A stretch of 64,000 bases of DNA from Gammaproteobacteria bacterium (GCA_016744995.1 JADGDG010000004.1:236073-300072), one strand, 5' to 3'. Numbered from the stretch's first letter, positions 34,470 through 43,023 are shown. Notes: generated by a model not told the origin, from the sequence alone. A program made the numbers and translations.

Positions 34470-34828
34470 TCATCGCCCTCCAGTATGTCTTTCCATGGAT
34501 CATCTGCAATAGAATTTCCATCATTCTCTCCCGTTGTCCATTCAGCGCTATTATCGTAAGTGGTTGCAGACGATAATAGGTTCTGATGCCTGGCATCTGT
34601 ATCCTCTAAAATTGCTCTTACTGCATTTAGCTTTTCCTCTGGGATCAAAAGCAGCTTGCTTTTAAGCCCTCTGGCAATAAGCTCAAATGTGTCTAGTCTG
34701 GGATTGCCCTTTGACTCTAAATGCTGGTACTGCTGGCGTGATACGCCGATACGAAGCATCATGTCTTTTTGCTTTAGGCCGAGAGCTAATCTGCGTTTTT
34801 TTAGTTGTTCAAGTAATGATCTCATCAT
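34466..34828 (-). CDS. hipB: XRE-family antitoxin of the second hipBA pair
   Basis: 120 residues. The HTH at residues about 8-60 (LGLKQKDMMLRIGVSRQQYQ) is a canonical XRE domain; the C-terminal 45 residues are acidic and probably disordered, longer than in typical HipB. It precedes and overlaps hipA. Repeated TTGCTTTT/AAAAGCAA elements upstream are likely operators. Confidence 0.86.
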   Translation of the reverse strand: MMRSLLEQLKKRRLALGLKQKDMMLRIGVSRQQYQHLESKGNPRLDTFELIARGLKSKLLLIPEEKLNAVRAILEDTDARHQNLLSSATTYDNSAEWTTGENDGNSIADDPWKDILEGDE

Positions 34829-34844
34829 AGGAAACTCATATATT

Positions 34845-34965
34845 GCTTTTATACTATAAGAAATACATTAGTTTCTTTTTTCTAAAAAAGCAATAAATAA
34901 ATTGCTTTTTAGCAGTTGATGTGGGATTTTGATGAAAAGCAATATATCTGTTGCTATTTATGTTT
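34845..34965. promoter_or_regulatory. Operator repeats of the second hipBA
   Basis: ATTGCTTTTA near 34849, AAAAGCAATAA near 34886 paired with ATTGCTTTTTA near 34899, AAAAGCAATATA near 34934 and TTGCTATTTA near 34951: five related half-sites in both orientations upstream of the antitoxin gene. Different in sequence from the operators of the first hipBA, as expected for unrelated repressors. Confidence 0.6.
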
Positions 34966-34985
34966 TTGTGGAAAATACTCTGTAC

Positions 34986-35019
34986 GTTAAAACCCGATAT
35001 AATATCGGATAGTTTTAAC
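34986..35019. promoter_or_regulatory. Long perfect palindrome
   Basis: GTTAAAAC, then CCGATAT-A-ATATCGG, then AT and GTTTTAAC: an almost perfect 34-bp palindrome upstream of the AbiEi-like gene. Suitable as a dimeric repressor site for the antitoxin, which in AbiE systems binds inverted repeats of its own promoter; assignment is inference. Confidence 0.55.
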
Positions 35020-35057
35020 ATGGGGTTAATCTTTCTACTGGGCAAATGCTTGCTTAT

Positions 35058-35331
35058 TTCCCCGTCCGTTAAATCACGCTCTTTAGAAGAGCGTTCCTGC
35101 CCTTGTGCAATCCTGACCAACCGTTTGCCGGTTGGGGATGCGGCTATTTATACGAAGTTTGCTAGAGCCTTATTGGAAGTATGCCAGTTGCAGTATGATT
35201 TAGACTTAAAAACAGAAATACATAGAAAAACCGAGAATAATGGATTATTAAAATATATATGTCATGTTTATAGAAGTAAAAACTTGTACAATTAAGTGCA
35301 ATGCTATATTCTTAAATATAAGGAGATACAT
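35058..35331 (+). other. Structured leader of the abiEi-like gene
   Basis: Begins TTCCCCGTCCGTT (identical to 14605-14617), followed by CGCTCTT-tag-AAGAGCG (35077-35093) and CCAACCG-tttg-CCGGTTGG (35117-35135), then GGATGC. The last hairpin matches CCAACCG-tgcg-CCGATTGG at 14879-14897, again followed by GATGC. The remaining 200 bp up to the gene hold no convincing reading frame. Confidence 0.5.
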
Positions 35332-36057
35332 ATGAGTGTTGCACAAACTATTCAAAACAGCGTTGAAGCCATGCCTATGGGGAAGATATTTGGCTATCAA
35401 GAGCTGCCAGGCTATGCTAAGTCTCCCAGTGCTGTAATCAAGGCGATTGGCCGCATGGTGTCTGATAAGAGGCTGGAGCGGTTCTCTAAAGGGAAATTTT
35501 ATGTCCCGAAAAAAGGATTGTTTGGCCTTAGAAAGCCTTCGGATAGTGAACTGATACGCTCAATGTTGTATAAAAATGGGCGTTTGCGCGGCTATATAAC
35601 AGGGCTGTCTCTCTATAATAAGCTAGGGCTTACAACGCAGGTTCCGCGTACTATTACTATTGCCTGTAATGGTGGTCGCCAGGAAAAAGAATTTGGCACA
35701 ATCCGTATTAAAACAGTAGTAACACGTATTCCTATAGAGGAAAAGGACGTCAAGCTGCTTCAATATCTGGATGTGCTGAAAGACATAAAGAAAATATCAG
35801 ATTCTGATGTCAATCTCTTGCTTAAGATTATGAGTGGCTATATGTCGAAATTATCGGCTCGTGAGCAGAAGCGTTTGTTGAAATTAGCGATGAGCTACTA
35901 TAGTCCACAAGTTAAGGCACTGGTTGGTTTGTTGTTTTCAAGTTTAAAATTATCCCTGCCAGACAGTTTAGCGCTTTCACTTAATCCCACGACCATCTAT
36001 AAATTAAAGTTAGATGAATCAAATTGGCCAATGGCCAAAGAATGGAATATTCAATAA
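35332..36057 (+). CDS. AbiEi-like antitoxin (DUF6088 family)
   Basis: 241 residues from ATG 35332, which has AAGGAGAT five bases upstream. The N-terminal winged HTH (AVIKAIGRMVSDKRLERFSK, GKFYVPKKGLFG) and the following SELIRSMLYKNGRLRGYITG with LGLTTQVPRTITIAC are the DUF6088/AbiEi_4-like pattern of type IV antitoxins. These repress their own operon and counter an AbiEii nucleotidyltransferase toxin. The partner gene starts at its stop codon but is truncated, leaving an orphan antitoxin. Confidence 0.85.
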   Translation: MSVAQTIQNSVEAMPMGKIFGYQELPGYAKSPSAVIKAIGRMVSDKRLERFSKGKFYVPKKGLFGLRKPSDSELIRSMLYKNGRLRGYITGLSLYNKLGLTTQVPRTITIACNGGRQEKEFGTIRIKTVVTRIPIEEKDVKLLQYLDVLKDIKKISDSDVNLLLKIMSGYMSKLSAREQKRLLKLAMSYYSPQVKALVGLLFSSLKLSLPDSLALSLNPTTIYKLKLDESNWPMAKEWNIQ

Positions 36058-36182
36058 TGAATCTGCATGAAGATAGGGAAATTTTTGCCGAACTAGTGGA
36101 AGTAACCGCTGAGGCTATTGGTTTGCCTCAGGTCTATGTTGAAAAGGATTATTGGGTTACGAGGGCTCTTAAATTTTTTTAA
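36057..36182 (+). pseudogene. AbiEii/AbiGii toxin, truncated after 41 codons
   Basis: ATG overlaps the antitoxin stop by one base (TAATG), the normal arrangement. The N-terminus EIFAELVEVTAEAIG then VYVEKDYWVTRALK is the conserved start of AbiEii toxins, but the frame ends at TAA 36180-36182 and the following DNA encodes none of the nucleotidyltransferase motifs. The break therefore marks a deletion or the island's right boundary with the chromosome. Confidence 0.8.
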
Positions 36183-36328
36183 AAGTTTTCCTATTTGAGG
36201 ACAAAAGGATATTTGGGAAATCATTTTTTGGCTGCTGGGAATATACTAAGAACAGACATAGTGGATTATACAAAGCAATAAAGACTATAGGGCATTACAA
36301 GGCTAAAAAATCAAGAAAAAGTTAAATG

Positions 36329-36357
36329 CTATGGCAATAGCATCATTATTGCCATAG
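36329..36357 (-). terminator. Terminator of the cobalamin operon
   Basis: Perfect 11-bp stem CTATGGCAATA/TATTGCCATAG with a 7-nt loop; the minus strand continues to a CTTTTTC tract. It lies 70 bp after the last gene of the operon and separates it from the accessory island. Confidence 0.75.
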
Positions 36358-36425
36358 TGATAAGCAAATTCAATTTTAGTAAGCAATAATAAAATACCAA
36401 CTAATATTGTTGATTCATCGCTTTT

Positions 36426-37112
36426 TTATGTATTATCTTCTGCAAAAAAAACACGACTGGAAATATAATTGCTATTTTGGAACATACTGATATTTTTTAC
36501 CAATGCCAATAATCCTAAATCAGCAAGTGGCTCTACAATAATAACCAGCATATAAGCTGAACCAAAAGAAGCAACTGATGCAAGATTCTCAGCACCAAAT
36601 CCCTGTCCATAAAAAGCCCAAAAAGCAACCCAGGTAACAATACCAGCCTGATAGCTTGTTGATAGTTTTAAAGCCTGTGCATAAGAAATATCTTTATAAG
36701 CAGTCTTAGGCTTAATAATTTTCTTTGCTAAATAAGACATTAGCACCAATGGTAAGATCAATGTTGTTACATTCATTCCATACTGTGGTAAATCAAATGG
36801 GGCAAAGAATACTCCCTGAGCTAATAAACCAAGTGCCAGACCAATAGCAGCCGGAGCCAGTCCAAATAATAAGAATAAGGTTGACCCCATGATCAAATGG
36901 ACTTCTGAGACACCAATTGAATGATGTGGAAATACTTCAAAAAAAACAAAGACCGAAATGATAGCCAAAATTGATTTGATTAATAAAGAAGTGATGCTAC
37001 TGTCTTTAATATGATCAAATGAAAGTTTAGCTGTTAGAGCAAATGCGCCAATAGCGGTTGCGTATGACAGGCCTATTTTTGTTGCGTCAACGATTCCTGG
37101 TTCTATGTGCAT
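36426..37112 (-). CDS. cbiM: CbiM-family cobalt transporter permease (S component)
   Basis: 228 residues beginning MHIEPGIVDATK. The N-terminal Met-His of CbiM proteins coordinates Co(II), and the conserved start is retained. Six to seven hydrophobic segments follow (for example SLLIKSILAIISVFVFFEVF and MGSTLFLLFGLAPAAIGLAL), and the intramembrane His of the EVHLIMGS segment is present. ECF-type uptake needs energising partners (CbiN/Q/O) that are not in the window. Last gene of the cob operon, so it delivers the metal for corrin synthesis. Confidence 0.85.
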   Translation of the reverse strand: MHIEPGIVDATKIGLSYATAIGAFALTAKLSFDHIKDSSITSLLIKSILAIISVFVFFEVFPHHSIGVSEVHLIMGSTLFLLFGLAPAAIGLALGLLAQGVFFAPFDLPQYGMNVTTLILPLVLMSYLAKKIIKPKTAYKDISYAQALKLSTSYQAGIVTWVAFWAFYGQGFGAENLASVASFGSAYMLVIIVEPLADLGLLALVKNISMFQNSNYISSRVFFAEDNT

Positions 37113-37198
37113 GATTAATTCCTCTGCATGTTGTAAAAAAAGGGTTAAAAAAAGGTTAAATAAAAAGTTAAATAAAGGTTTAAATAGTTATTTGTTTT

Positions 37199-38506
37199 CT
37201 AATCATTAATTTCCTCCACACTAAAAAGTGTTTTGCCTTCAAAATTGGTAAAAGTGAATTGTTTAGACTGTGCTCTTTCTATCAACCATATTTGTTCGAT
37301 GGTCTGTTGTTCTATATTTATGGAAATGTATTCATTTTGTATGTTAATCACTCCCTGATTAATAAAAATATCACTATTTTGCACTTCTACTTGTAATTCA
37401 ACTCCATAATTATTGACCATCAGAGTAAATGAATTCTTCTTCATGATATGCTCAAGAATTGATTCAACACCACTTCCCTCAATAAAAGAGCTGTCTGCGG
37501 CTGGCATAACTGAGATGTGATTGATTGGTTTGAGTTCCATTTGCCAGGCCGAATATACGGATGCCTCAGTGGTAATAAAATAATTGGCAATTTCAAGAAA
37601 GGTTTTTTCAGGATTTTGTTTTGCATATTCAATAATGCATTCATACCATGAGGACAAGCCCATATTCAGAGAGCGTCCGGCTTTCTCTCCCTCATGTAAA
37701 TCACCGGTGATATTTTGATACTTATTGGCATAACCTCGAGGGGTGATCATTAATTGTTCTTGCATAAAGGTGGTGCTATTGCCAATTAATACCGTTGACA
37801 GCATACCAATATCGCATTCTGACATCTTATTTAAAGTGGTATATTGAATTTTCTGTTTTCGACGATAGGCTGATTTAACAATAGCAACAGGTGTTTGAGG
37901 TGAGCGATAGCGTAATAAAATTTTCTGAGCTTCAATAATTTGCCCTGTTCGTCGTCCACTTTTAGGGTTATATAAGGCTACTACAAAATCACCTTTTCCG
38001 GCTGATTCAATGCGTCTGGCAATGGTTGGCCAGGGGGTTAATAAATCAGACAGAGAGATAGCACAAAAGTCGTGTGTCAGTGGTGCACCAACAAGAGCGG
38101 CACAAGCAGATAATGCGGTAGAACCAGGTACAACTTCAACACTGATATTACTTGATGGTGTCCAACCTGATTGCAATAATACTTCATAGGTTGGTCCGGC
38201 CATACCATAAATACCAATATCACCAGAAGAGACCAAAGCAACTATTTTTCCTTGTTTTGCCTGCTCGTAAGCTTCAATACAGCGATCAATTTCTTCAGTC
38301 ATTCCTTTTTTAACAACCTGCTTATCATTTAATAAATCTTTAACAAGCTGTATATAAGTACTATATCCAATAACAACATCTGACTCGGCAATGGCATCTA
38401 ATGCCCGTTGAGTCATGTGCTCACGACTTCCAGGGCCAAAGCCAACCAGGTAGATCTTTCCTGTTTTTTTTAATTTATCACTCATTTCAATTTCACTTTT
38501 TTGCAT
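37199..38506 (-). CDS. cobJ: Precorrin-3B/cobalt-factor III C17-methyltransferase with extra C-terminal domain
   Basis: About 435 residues; start 38506 or 38485 preferred, since an earlier ATG at 38608 would run into the cbiG C-terminal gene. The tetrapyrrole methylase domain has GKIYLVGFGPGSREHMTQRA, DVVIGYSTYIQLV, ALVSSGDIGIYGMAGPTYEV, EVVPGSTALSACAALVGAPL, DFCAISLSDLLTPW and VVALYNPKSGRR, the CobJ/CbiH signature, ending near residue 255. Another 180 residues of unknown type follow (SSWYECIIEYAKQNPEKTF onward); the part VNNYGVELQVEVQ then IWLIERAQ faintly recalls haem-utilisation HemS/ChuX folds. The methylase itself contracts the ring. Confidence 0.88.
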   Translation of the reverse strand: MQKSEIEMSDKLKKTGKIYLVGFGPGSREHMTQRALDAIAESDVVIGYSTYIQLVKDLLNDKQVVKKGMTEEIDRCIEAYEQAKQGKIVALVSSGDIGIYGMAGPTYEVLLQSGWTPSSNISVEVVPGSTALSACAALVGAPLTHDFCAISLSDLLTPWPTIARRIESAGKGDFVVALYNPKSGRRTGQIIEAQKILLRYRSPQTPVAIVKSAYRRKQKIQYTTLNKMSECDIGMLSTVLIGNSTTFMQEQLMITPRGYANKYQNITGDLHEGEKAGRSLNMGLSSWYECIIEYAKQNPEKTFLEIANYFITTEASVYSAWQMELKPINHISVMPAADSSFIEGSGVESILEHIMKKNSFTLMVNNYGVELQVEVQNSDIFINQGVINIQNEYISINIEQQTIEQIWLIERAQSKQFTFTNFEGKTLFSVEEIND

Positions 38507-38537
38507 AATATTTCTTACTATATTTTTTCCAAAATTA

Positions 38538-38954
38538 TTAAGGCCGGTAACGAGCGATGGATACTGTTGCATTACGCTTATCTGAACCACAATATTTATG
38601 TTTTTCAATAATCAAATCATGCATTTGAGTGTTTGCTGAGATGAGCGCGGCAGCTTCTGCTACAGCAGGAGTTCCAACATACTTTCTGACCACTTCCGAT
38701 GGATTTGGTACATGAACTCTGGATAATTTCTCGGCACTGTAAAAGTCAATGATCCAGTGATACTGTTGGGCAAATTTGAGTAAGCCCAGCTCATCTGATT
38801 TTTTATCGATACTTGCCAGTGAGCGAACCTGTTCAATGCTTAGATCTGCTTTATCTAAAGCCTCAAAAACAACAGCTTCAATGCTTTCCATCGGTGTATC
38901 CCGATCACAGCCGATACCCAGAACAACTTCTATATTGCTTAATTTATTTTTCAT
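38538..38954 (-). CDS. cobE: CobE/CbiG C-terminal domain protein
   Basis: 138 residues from ATG 38954, which overlaps the upstream cbiG stop by 4 bp. VVLGIGCDRDTPMESIEAVV, SIEQVRSLASIDKKSDELGL, the VPNPSEVVRKYVGTPAVAEA block and LIIEKHKYCGSDKRNATVSI are the conserved CbiG_C/CobE features. In many bacteria this is fused to the CbiG N-terminal part; here the two are separate, coupled genes. It takes part in opening the ring lactone during cobalt-early synthesis. Confidence 0.88.
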   Translation of the reverse strand: MKNKLSNIEVVLGIGCDRDTPMESIEAVVFEALDKADLSIEQVRSLASIDKKSDELGLLKFAQQYHWIIDFYSAEKLSRVHVPNPSEVVRKYVGTPAVAEAAALISANTQMHDLIIEKHKYCGSDKRNATVSIARYRP

Positions 38955-39715
38955 TCTGGAACCCGATAGACGATCAAACGTCCTTTCAATGTCTGCCACA
39001 GGCTTGCAGGTATTTCAGCGTTAGTTACCCATAATATGGCTGAAAATTGTGATTCATCAATAGCACTATAACGGTCGAATAAATGAATGTTTTCAGGTAA
39101 TTTTTTTCCCTCAGGCCACCAGTTTGAACTTCCTGTTTCTTGAATAAAGGCAACAGGTTCATCGTTTACAACATGAGCAGCTACTTTTATCTGATTACTC
39201 TGGGGTGCTTCTACTGTCCAACCTAGTTCTCGCCCCAGGATATCAACAGGCAGAGTCTGGCGAGACTCTGATGCTGTGGTAAAGACTACTGTTGCACCAA
39301 TCGCATCAGCAATGTCACTTGCAAACTCGTTGGCACCGCCAATATGTCCTGACAGCACTGGAATAACAAAATTTCCGCAATCATCAATTATGACGACTCC
39401 TGGATCTTCACGCTTAGATTTCAAATAGGGCGCCATTAATCGAATAGCTGCACCAATTGAAAAAACAAACACCAGCAAGTCATATTTTTTAAATAAAGTA
39501 CCCATAATTGTTCTTATGGGAACATCAATTGTTTTAGGCTTATTGCTGTTGACAGGGAAGTCATCTCCCAGGGAGATAAATTTTTCTGATAAAAAAATAT
39601 CAGCCTCTGTATATTTTTCAGCCAGCTTTTTAAGCACTGATGTACCATGCAATGTAATGGCAACCATAGCAATTTTGGGTTTTTGATTAATTTTTCTATC
39701 CCTGTTCCTGTTCAC
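38951..39715 (-). CDS. cbiG: CbiG N-terminal and middle domains (cobalt-precorrin-5A hydrolase)
   Basis: 254 residues. IAMVAITLHGTSVLKKLAEK, YDLLVFVFSIGAAIRLMAPY, DPGVVIIDDCGNFVIPVLSG and HIGGANEFASDIADAIGA are canonical CbiG_N/mid sequences. CbiG hydrolyses the delta-lactone of cobalt-precorrin-5A with loss of the C20 fragment as acetaldehyde, a step specific to the anaerobic route. Overlaps cobI by 4 bp upstream and the CobE-like gene by 4 bp downstream. Confidence 0.9.
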   Translation of the reverse strand: MNRNRDRKINQKPKIAMVAITLHGTSVLKKLAEKYTEADIFLSEKFISLGDDFPVNSNKPKTIDVPIRTIMGTLFKKYDLLVFVFSIGAAIRLMAPYLKSKREDPGVVIIDDCGNFVIPVLSGHIGGANEFASDIADAIGATVVFTTASESRQTLPVDILGRELGWTVEAPQSNQIKVAAHVVNDEPVAFIQETGSSNWWPEGKKLPENIHLFDRYSAIDESQFSAILWVTNAEIPASLWQTLKGRLIVYRVPE

Positions 39716-40485
39716 TTCTTTTTCCCGCAGCCACGAATCATTTCACCATGTTCACGATGTGGATTATGAATAACTAATAATGAAAGGTAGTGAGGTCGAG
39801 TCTGACGTAATTGCAAAAGATCGGTGACAATTCGCTCATCCGGTGTTCCTGCCCGCTCAATAAAATAGCTGCTGTGCAGTAATTTCTTTTTTTCTATCAG
39901 ATCCAGTAAGTCTTCTATAATGGGTTTTACTTTCATCAGTACCAGTGTATCGAAATCAAGCAGCATTTTTTCAACGACTTTTACCCCATAACCAGCAGGT
40001 ATAATGGCCATGGTGTCATCGGCTTCAGTTAATGGTTTATTAAGACAAGAGGCTGCAGCTGAAAAAGAAGTGACACCTGCAATGACTTTTGTTTCCAAAG
40101 TCTCATCAATGGCATTAATAGTACGAGCCAGATGACCAAATGTTGAATAGGTTGATGCATCACCTTCAACTAAAAAAACTGCATCACGCCCGGACTTTAA
40201 GATGTCAATGACGGTTTTTGCTGCTTCAAGCCAATATTTGGATAAAATAGAAATGTCATGGGTCATTGGAAATGCCAATGCGAGTGCATCTTCAGGGACA
40301 GACAGTCCTGCTCGCTTAACAATATCCAGTGCATAACTTTCAGCCCCTGTTTTTTTTACGGGATAGAGCCAGCAGCTGTCACCTTTTAAAACAGACCAGG
40401 CTTCTCGTGTAATTAAGCCTGGATCACCCGGCCCAAGAGATGCTGCAATTAATTTTCCTGGTTTTTTTTTCATCTTCTTTCTCAT
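39712..40485 (-). CDS. cobI: Precorrin-2/cobalt-factor II C20-methyltransferase
   Basis: 257 residues, or 253 from Met5. KLIAASLGPGDPGLITREAW (SAM-methylase start), WLYPVKKTGAESYALDIVK (a CobI/CbiL-specific block), VFLVEGDASTYSTFGHLART and VIAGVTSFSAAASCLNKPLT are all characteristic. It methylates C20 of cobalt-factor II. Coupled by 4-bp overlap to cbiG. Confidence 0.92.
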   Translation of the reverse strand: MRKKMKKKPGKLIAASLGPGDPGLITREAWSVLKGDSCWLYPVKKTGAESYALDIVKRAGLSVPEDALALAFPMTHDISILSKYWLEAAKTVIDILKSGRDAVFLVEGDASTYSTFGHLARTINAIDETLETKVIAGVTSFSAAASCLNKPLTEADDTMAIIPAGYGVKVVEKMLLDFDTLVLMKVKPIIEDLLDLIEKKKLLHSSYFIERAGTPDERIVTDLLQLRQTRPHYLSLLVIHNPHREHGEMIRGCGKKK

Positions 40486-40526
40486 TTATTTTTTAGACAC
40501 TTTTTTTTAAATTGGCTTTAAGCTTG

Positions 40527-41861
40527 TTAAGATAAGGAGACTGAAACTATCCAGACAAGATTGTCTGACTGCAGACGGTTCATTTTTAAAATGGGTTTGC
40601 TATATGACATCTGAAGCTGTGTTAATTCCCATTCAAGATTTAATGCTTTTAATATTTCAATGGACTGATTTAAATTTTCCAGAGTAATAAAGTTCATCAC
40701 TAAAGAGCCACCTGGATTTAATTTCTGACAAATCATTGTAATTAATGGTTTTAGCTGACCAGCAGAGCCGCCAATAAAAACAGCATCTGGCTGTGGCCAT
40801 TGCTCCATTTTTTCTGGGGCCTTACCACAAACCACAGAATAGTTAATTAACTGCATTTTTTTTCTATTAGCTTGAATCAGGGAAAGATCATCACAATTTT
40901 TTTCAATAGCATAGACATAACCCTGTTCACAGAGTGATGCAGCTTCCAGACCAACAGAGCCTGAGCCAGCACCAATATCCCAGACAATACTGTTTTTTTG
41001 TAATTGCATTTTTGCCAGGACAACAGCGCGAATATCGCTGCGGGTGATCAAGCCTTTTTCCGGTTTTCTTTGAGCATAAAAATCATCAGGATGGCCAAAT
41101 AAAACCGTTGGTTCTCCTGGTTTGCTTCGTTTTATCACCAATAGATTAGGCTCAGCATAATGACTCTGAGCTACTTGCTCAACACTCAGATCAATACTGA
41201 CTTTTTCTTCGTCCTGAAGTAGTTTTTCAAAAATAGAAAATTCATATTGCTCAGCCATATTTTCTGTCATCAGCATCCGGGCAATTCGTTGTGGTGAATT
41301 ATCAGGAGAAGTATAAACAGCCAGTAGATCATGGTTTTTTATGGCTTGAAGCAAAGGATACATGCCATGATCAGAAGTTGAATGTGCACTCCACTCAGCT
41401 GTATCTTTGCTATGAACTGAACAGATTTTTACAGATTGCCATGACTCACCTAAATGAGAAAAAGCCAGCTGTACAATGGATAGGTTGGCCAATATCCGAA
41501 CTGACTTTTTGCCTAGTTTTTTAATTAAAAAATGACCAATACCATGACAAAGCGGATCACCTGTTGCTAATACAACCACTTGTTTTTTATTGTCCAGAGA
41601 GGTTTTAATTATCTTGGGTAATTGCATCATCTTGCCCGTTAGATCAATAATTTCAGATCCTTTTTTAAATTCTGATTGAAATAAATGGATTGTTCTGCTT
41701 GCCGCAATAATTTGATCAGCCTGCTGAATTGCCTGTTGTTGAATCATGCTTAAACCCTGTAATGCATTATCTAATACACCAATCACCAGACATTGATTTG
41801 TCTCAGCTGTTGTTTTAACTTTTGTTTTAATTACTGTTTTAATTTTAGGATCAGATTTCAT
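40527..41861 (-). CDS. cobL: Cobalt-precorrin-7/6B methylase-decarboxylase, CbiE-CbiT fusion
   Basis: 444 residues from ATG 41861 (start 41909 lies deep in cbiD and is unlikely). The N-terminal half is the CbiE-type C5 methylase (LVIGVLDNALQGLS, VVVLATGDPLCHGIGHFL). From about residue 260 comes the CbiT-type C15 methylase/C12 decarboxylase (KGLITRSDIRAVVLAKMQLQ, SIVWDIGAGSGSVGLEAASL, PDAVFIGGSAGQL). The fusion matches CobL. It overlaps cbiD by 11 bp. Confidence 0.92.
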   Translation of the reverse strand: MKSDPKIKTVIKTKVKTTAETNQCLVIGVLDNALQGLSMIQQQAIQQADQIIAASRTIHLFQSEFKKGSEIIDLTGKMMQLPKIIKTSLDNKKQVVVLATGDPLCHGIGHFLIKKLGKKSVRILANLSIVQLAFSHLGESWQSVKICSVHSKDTAEWSAHSTSDHGMYPLLQAIKNHDLLAVYTSPDNSPQRIARMLMTENMAEQYEFSIFEKLLQDEEKVSIDLSVEQVAQSHYAEPNLLVIKRSKPGEPTVLFGHPDDFYAQRKPEKGLITRSDIRAVVLAKMQLQKNSIVWDIGAGSGSVGLEAASLCEQGYVYAIEKNCDDLSLIQANRKKMQLINYSVVCGKAPEKMEQWPQPDAVFIGGSAGQLKPLITMICQKLNPGGSLVMNFITLENLNQSIEILKALNLEWELTQLQMSYSKPILKMNRLQSDNLVWIVSVSLS

Positions 41862-42978
41862 CTTGCTTTTCACTATCAAGTTCCAGTCTTTTATTGCCTT
41901 CAAAGTCACAGATCATGATTTTTAATGTAAATTGATGGTTATATTTATCTAACAGTGTTGTCATTACTCTTTTAGCCAAATGAAGATAAAATTCTTTGAT
42001 TAAGCCCAGCTTAATCATTTGCTCACTGGCATAACGTGCTGTGTCTGCTTTTGAAATATCAAGAACTACCTCGTCACTTGCACCAGCGGCTTTGGCAATT
42101 TCAGAAACCATTTTCATATTGACGGGATTCTTTCTGGCATGGGTAATATTTTCTCCCTGCGCCATTTTGGCCAGTTTACCTACCATGGCTCCAATAACAA
42201 TCCGCTTGATCCCTTGTTGTACAACCGTATCTAATGCCACCTTTAAAAAATCCCCCATCTGCACAAAACAGACTGATGACAGTTCAGGTAGTTCACCAGT
42301 GACAAACTTTTCAGTTCGTCCTCCTGTGGTAAGGACAATAATCTTTTGTTGTTGTTTAACCGCCACTTCAATTGCCTGTATCACGCTGGAACGAAATGCC
42401 GCTGTTGACCAGGGATGTACAATCCCACTGGTGCCCAGAATGGAAATACCATTAATAATACCCAAACGAGCATTCAATGTTCGTTTGGCCATTTGTTCGC
42501 CATCAGGTACTGATATAATCAGATCAAGACCATGCTGAGTTAATAAATCCTGAGCAACTGCGGTCACATTTTCACGAATATTTTTTTGCGGGACTGGGTT
42601 AATTGCCGGACCATTTACTTTTAAACCCAATCCTTCCTGAGTCACAGTTCCGACACCGGGTCCGTTATCTAAGTGAATTTCACCAATGTGAGTCTCAGTC
42701 AGATAAAGATCCACTGTAAGGTGTGCTTTATCGGTCACATCAGGATCATCTCCTGCATCTTTTATAACAACGGCTCTGGCATGTCCATTTCCCAACAGGA
42801 TACATGAATGTACTTTAAACCTGACATCATCACCATTTGGCAAGCGGCATAAAATTGATTCAGGAGGTTCATTCCTGACCAAACTCATTGCTGCAGCACG
42901 AGCGGCTGCAGCTGTGCAGGCGCCCGTTGTAAAACCTTTACGGTTTCCTCTTTTTTTTCGATTTGATTTTTTTATCAA
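41851..42978 (-). CDS. cbiD: Cobalt-precorrin-5B C1-methyltransferase
   Basis: 375 residues. RKGFTTGACTAAAARAAAMS is the diagnostic CbiD start, followed by VTIPLPNGD-like LCRLPNGDDV, DAGDDPDVT, GPGVGTVTQEGLGLKVNGPA, GISILGTSGIVHPWSTAAF and TTGGRTEKF. CbiD has no CobF-type homology and is a marker of the cobalt-early pathway. An A-rich, lysine-heavy N-terminus precedes the domain. Confidence 0.94.
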   Translation of the reverse strand: MIKKSNRKKRGNRKGFTTGACTAAAARAAAMSLVRNEPPESILCRLPNGDDVRFKVHSCILLGNGHARAVVIKDAGDDPDVTDKAHLTVDLYLTETHIGEIHLDNGPGVGTVTQEGLGLKVNGPAINPVPQKNIRENVTAVAQDLLTQHGLDLIISVPDGEQMAKRTLNARLGIINGISILGTSGIVHPWSTAAFRSSVIQAIEVAVKQQQKIIVLTTGGRTEKFVTGELPELSSVCFVQMGDFLKVALDTVVQQGIKRIVIGAMVGKLAKMAQGENITHARKNPVNMKMVSEIAKAAGASDEVVLDISKADTARYASEQMIKLGLIKEFYLHLAKRVMTTLLDKYNHQFTLKIMICDFEGNKRLELDSEKQDEI

Positions 42979-43023
42979 TGCTTTTTTATCAATGTTTTTG
43001 TCGATGTTGCTGTTATTAAGGCT

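Noticed and set aside
34951..35295. Open frame of 114 codons upstream of the AbiEi-like gene
   Set aside because: It runs through the palindrome and hairpin region and has no ribosome site; better explained as structured non-coding DNA, though its last 45 codons look slightly protein-like.
1..36200. Prophage
   Set aside because: Integrase and AlpA-like regulator are present but no capsid, tail, terminase or lysis gene; mob genes and defence cargo fit an integrative mobilisable island.
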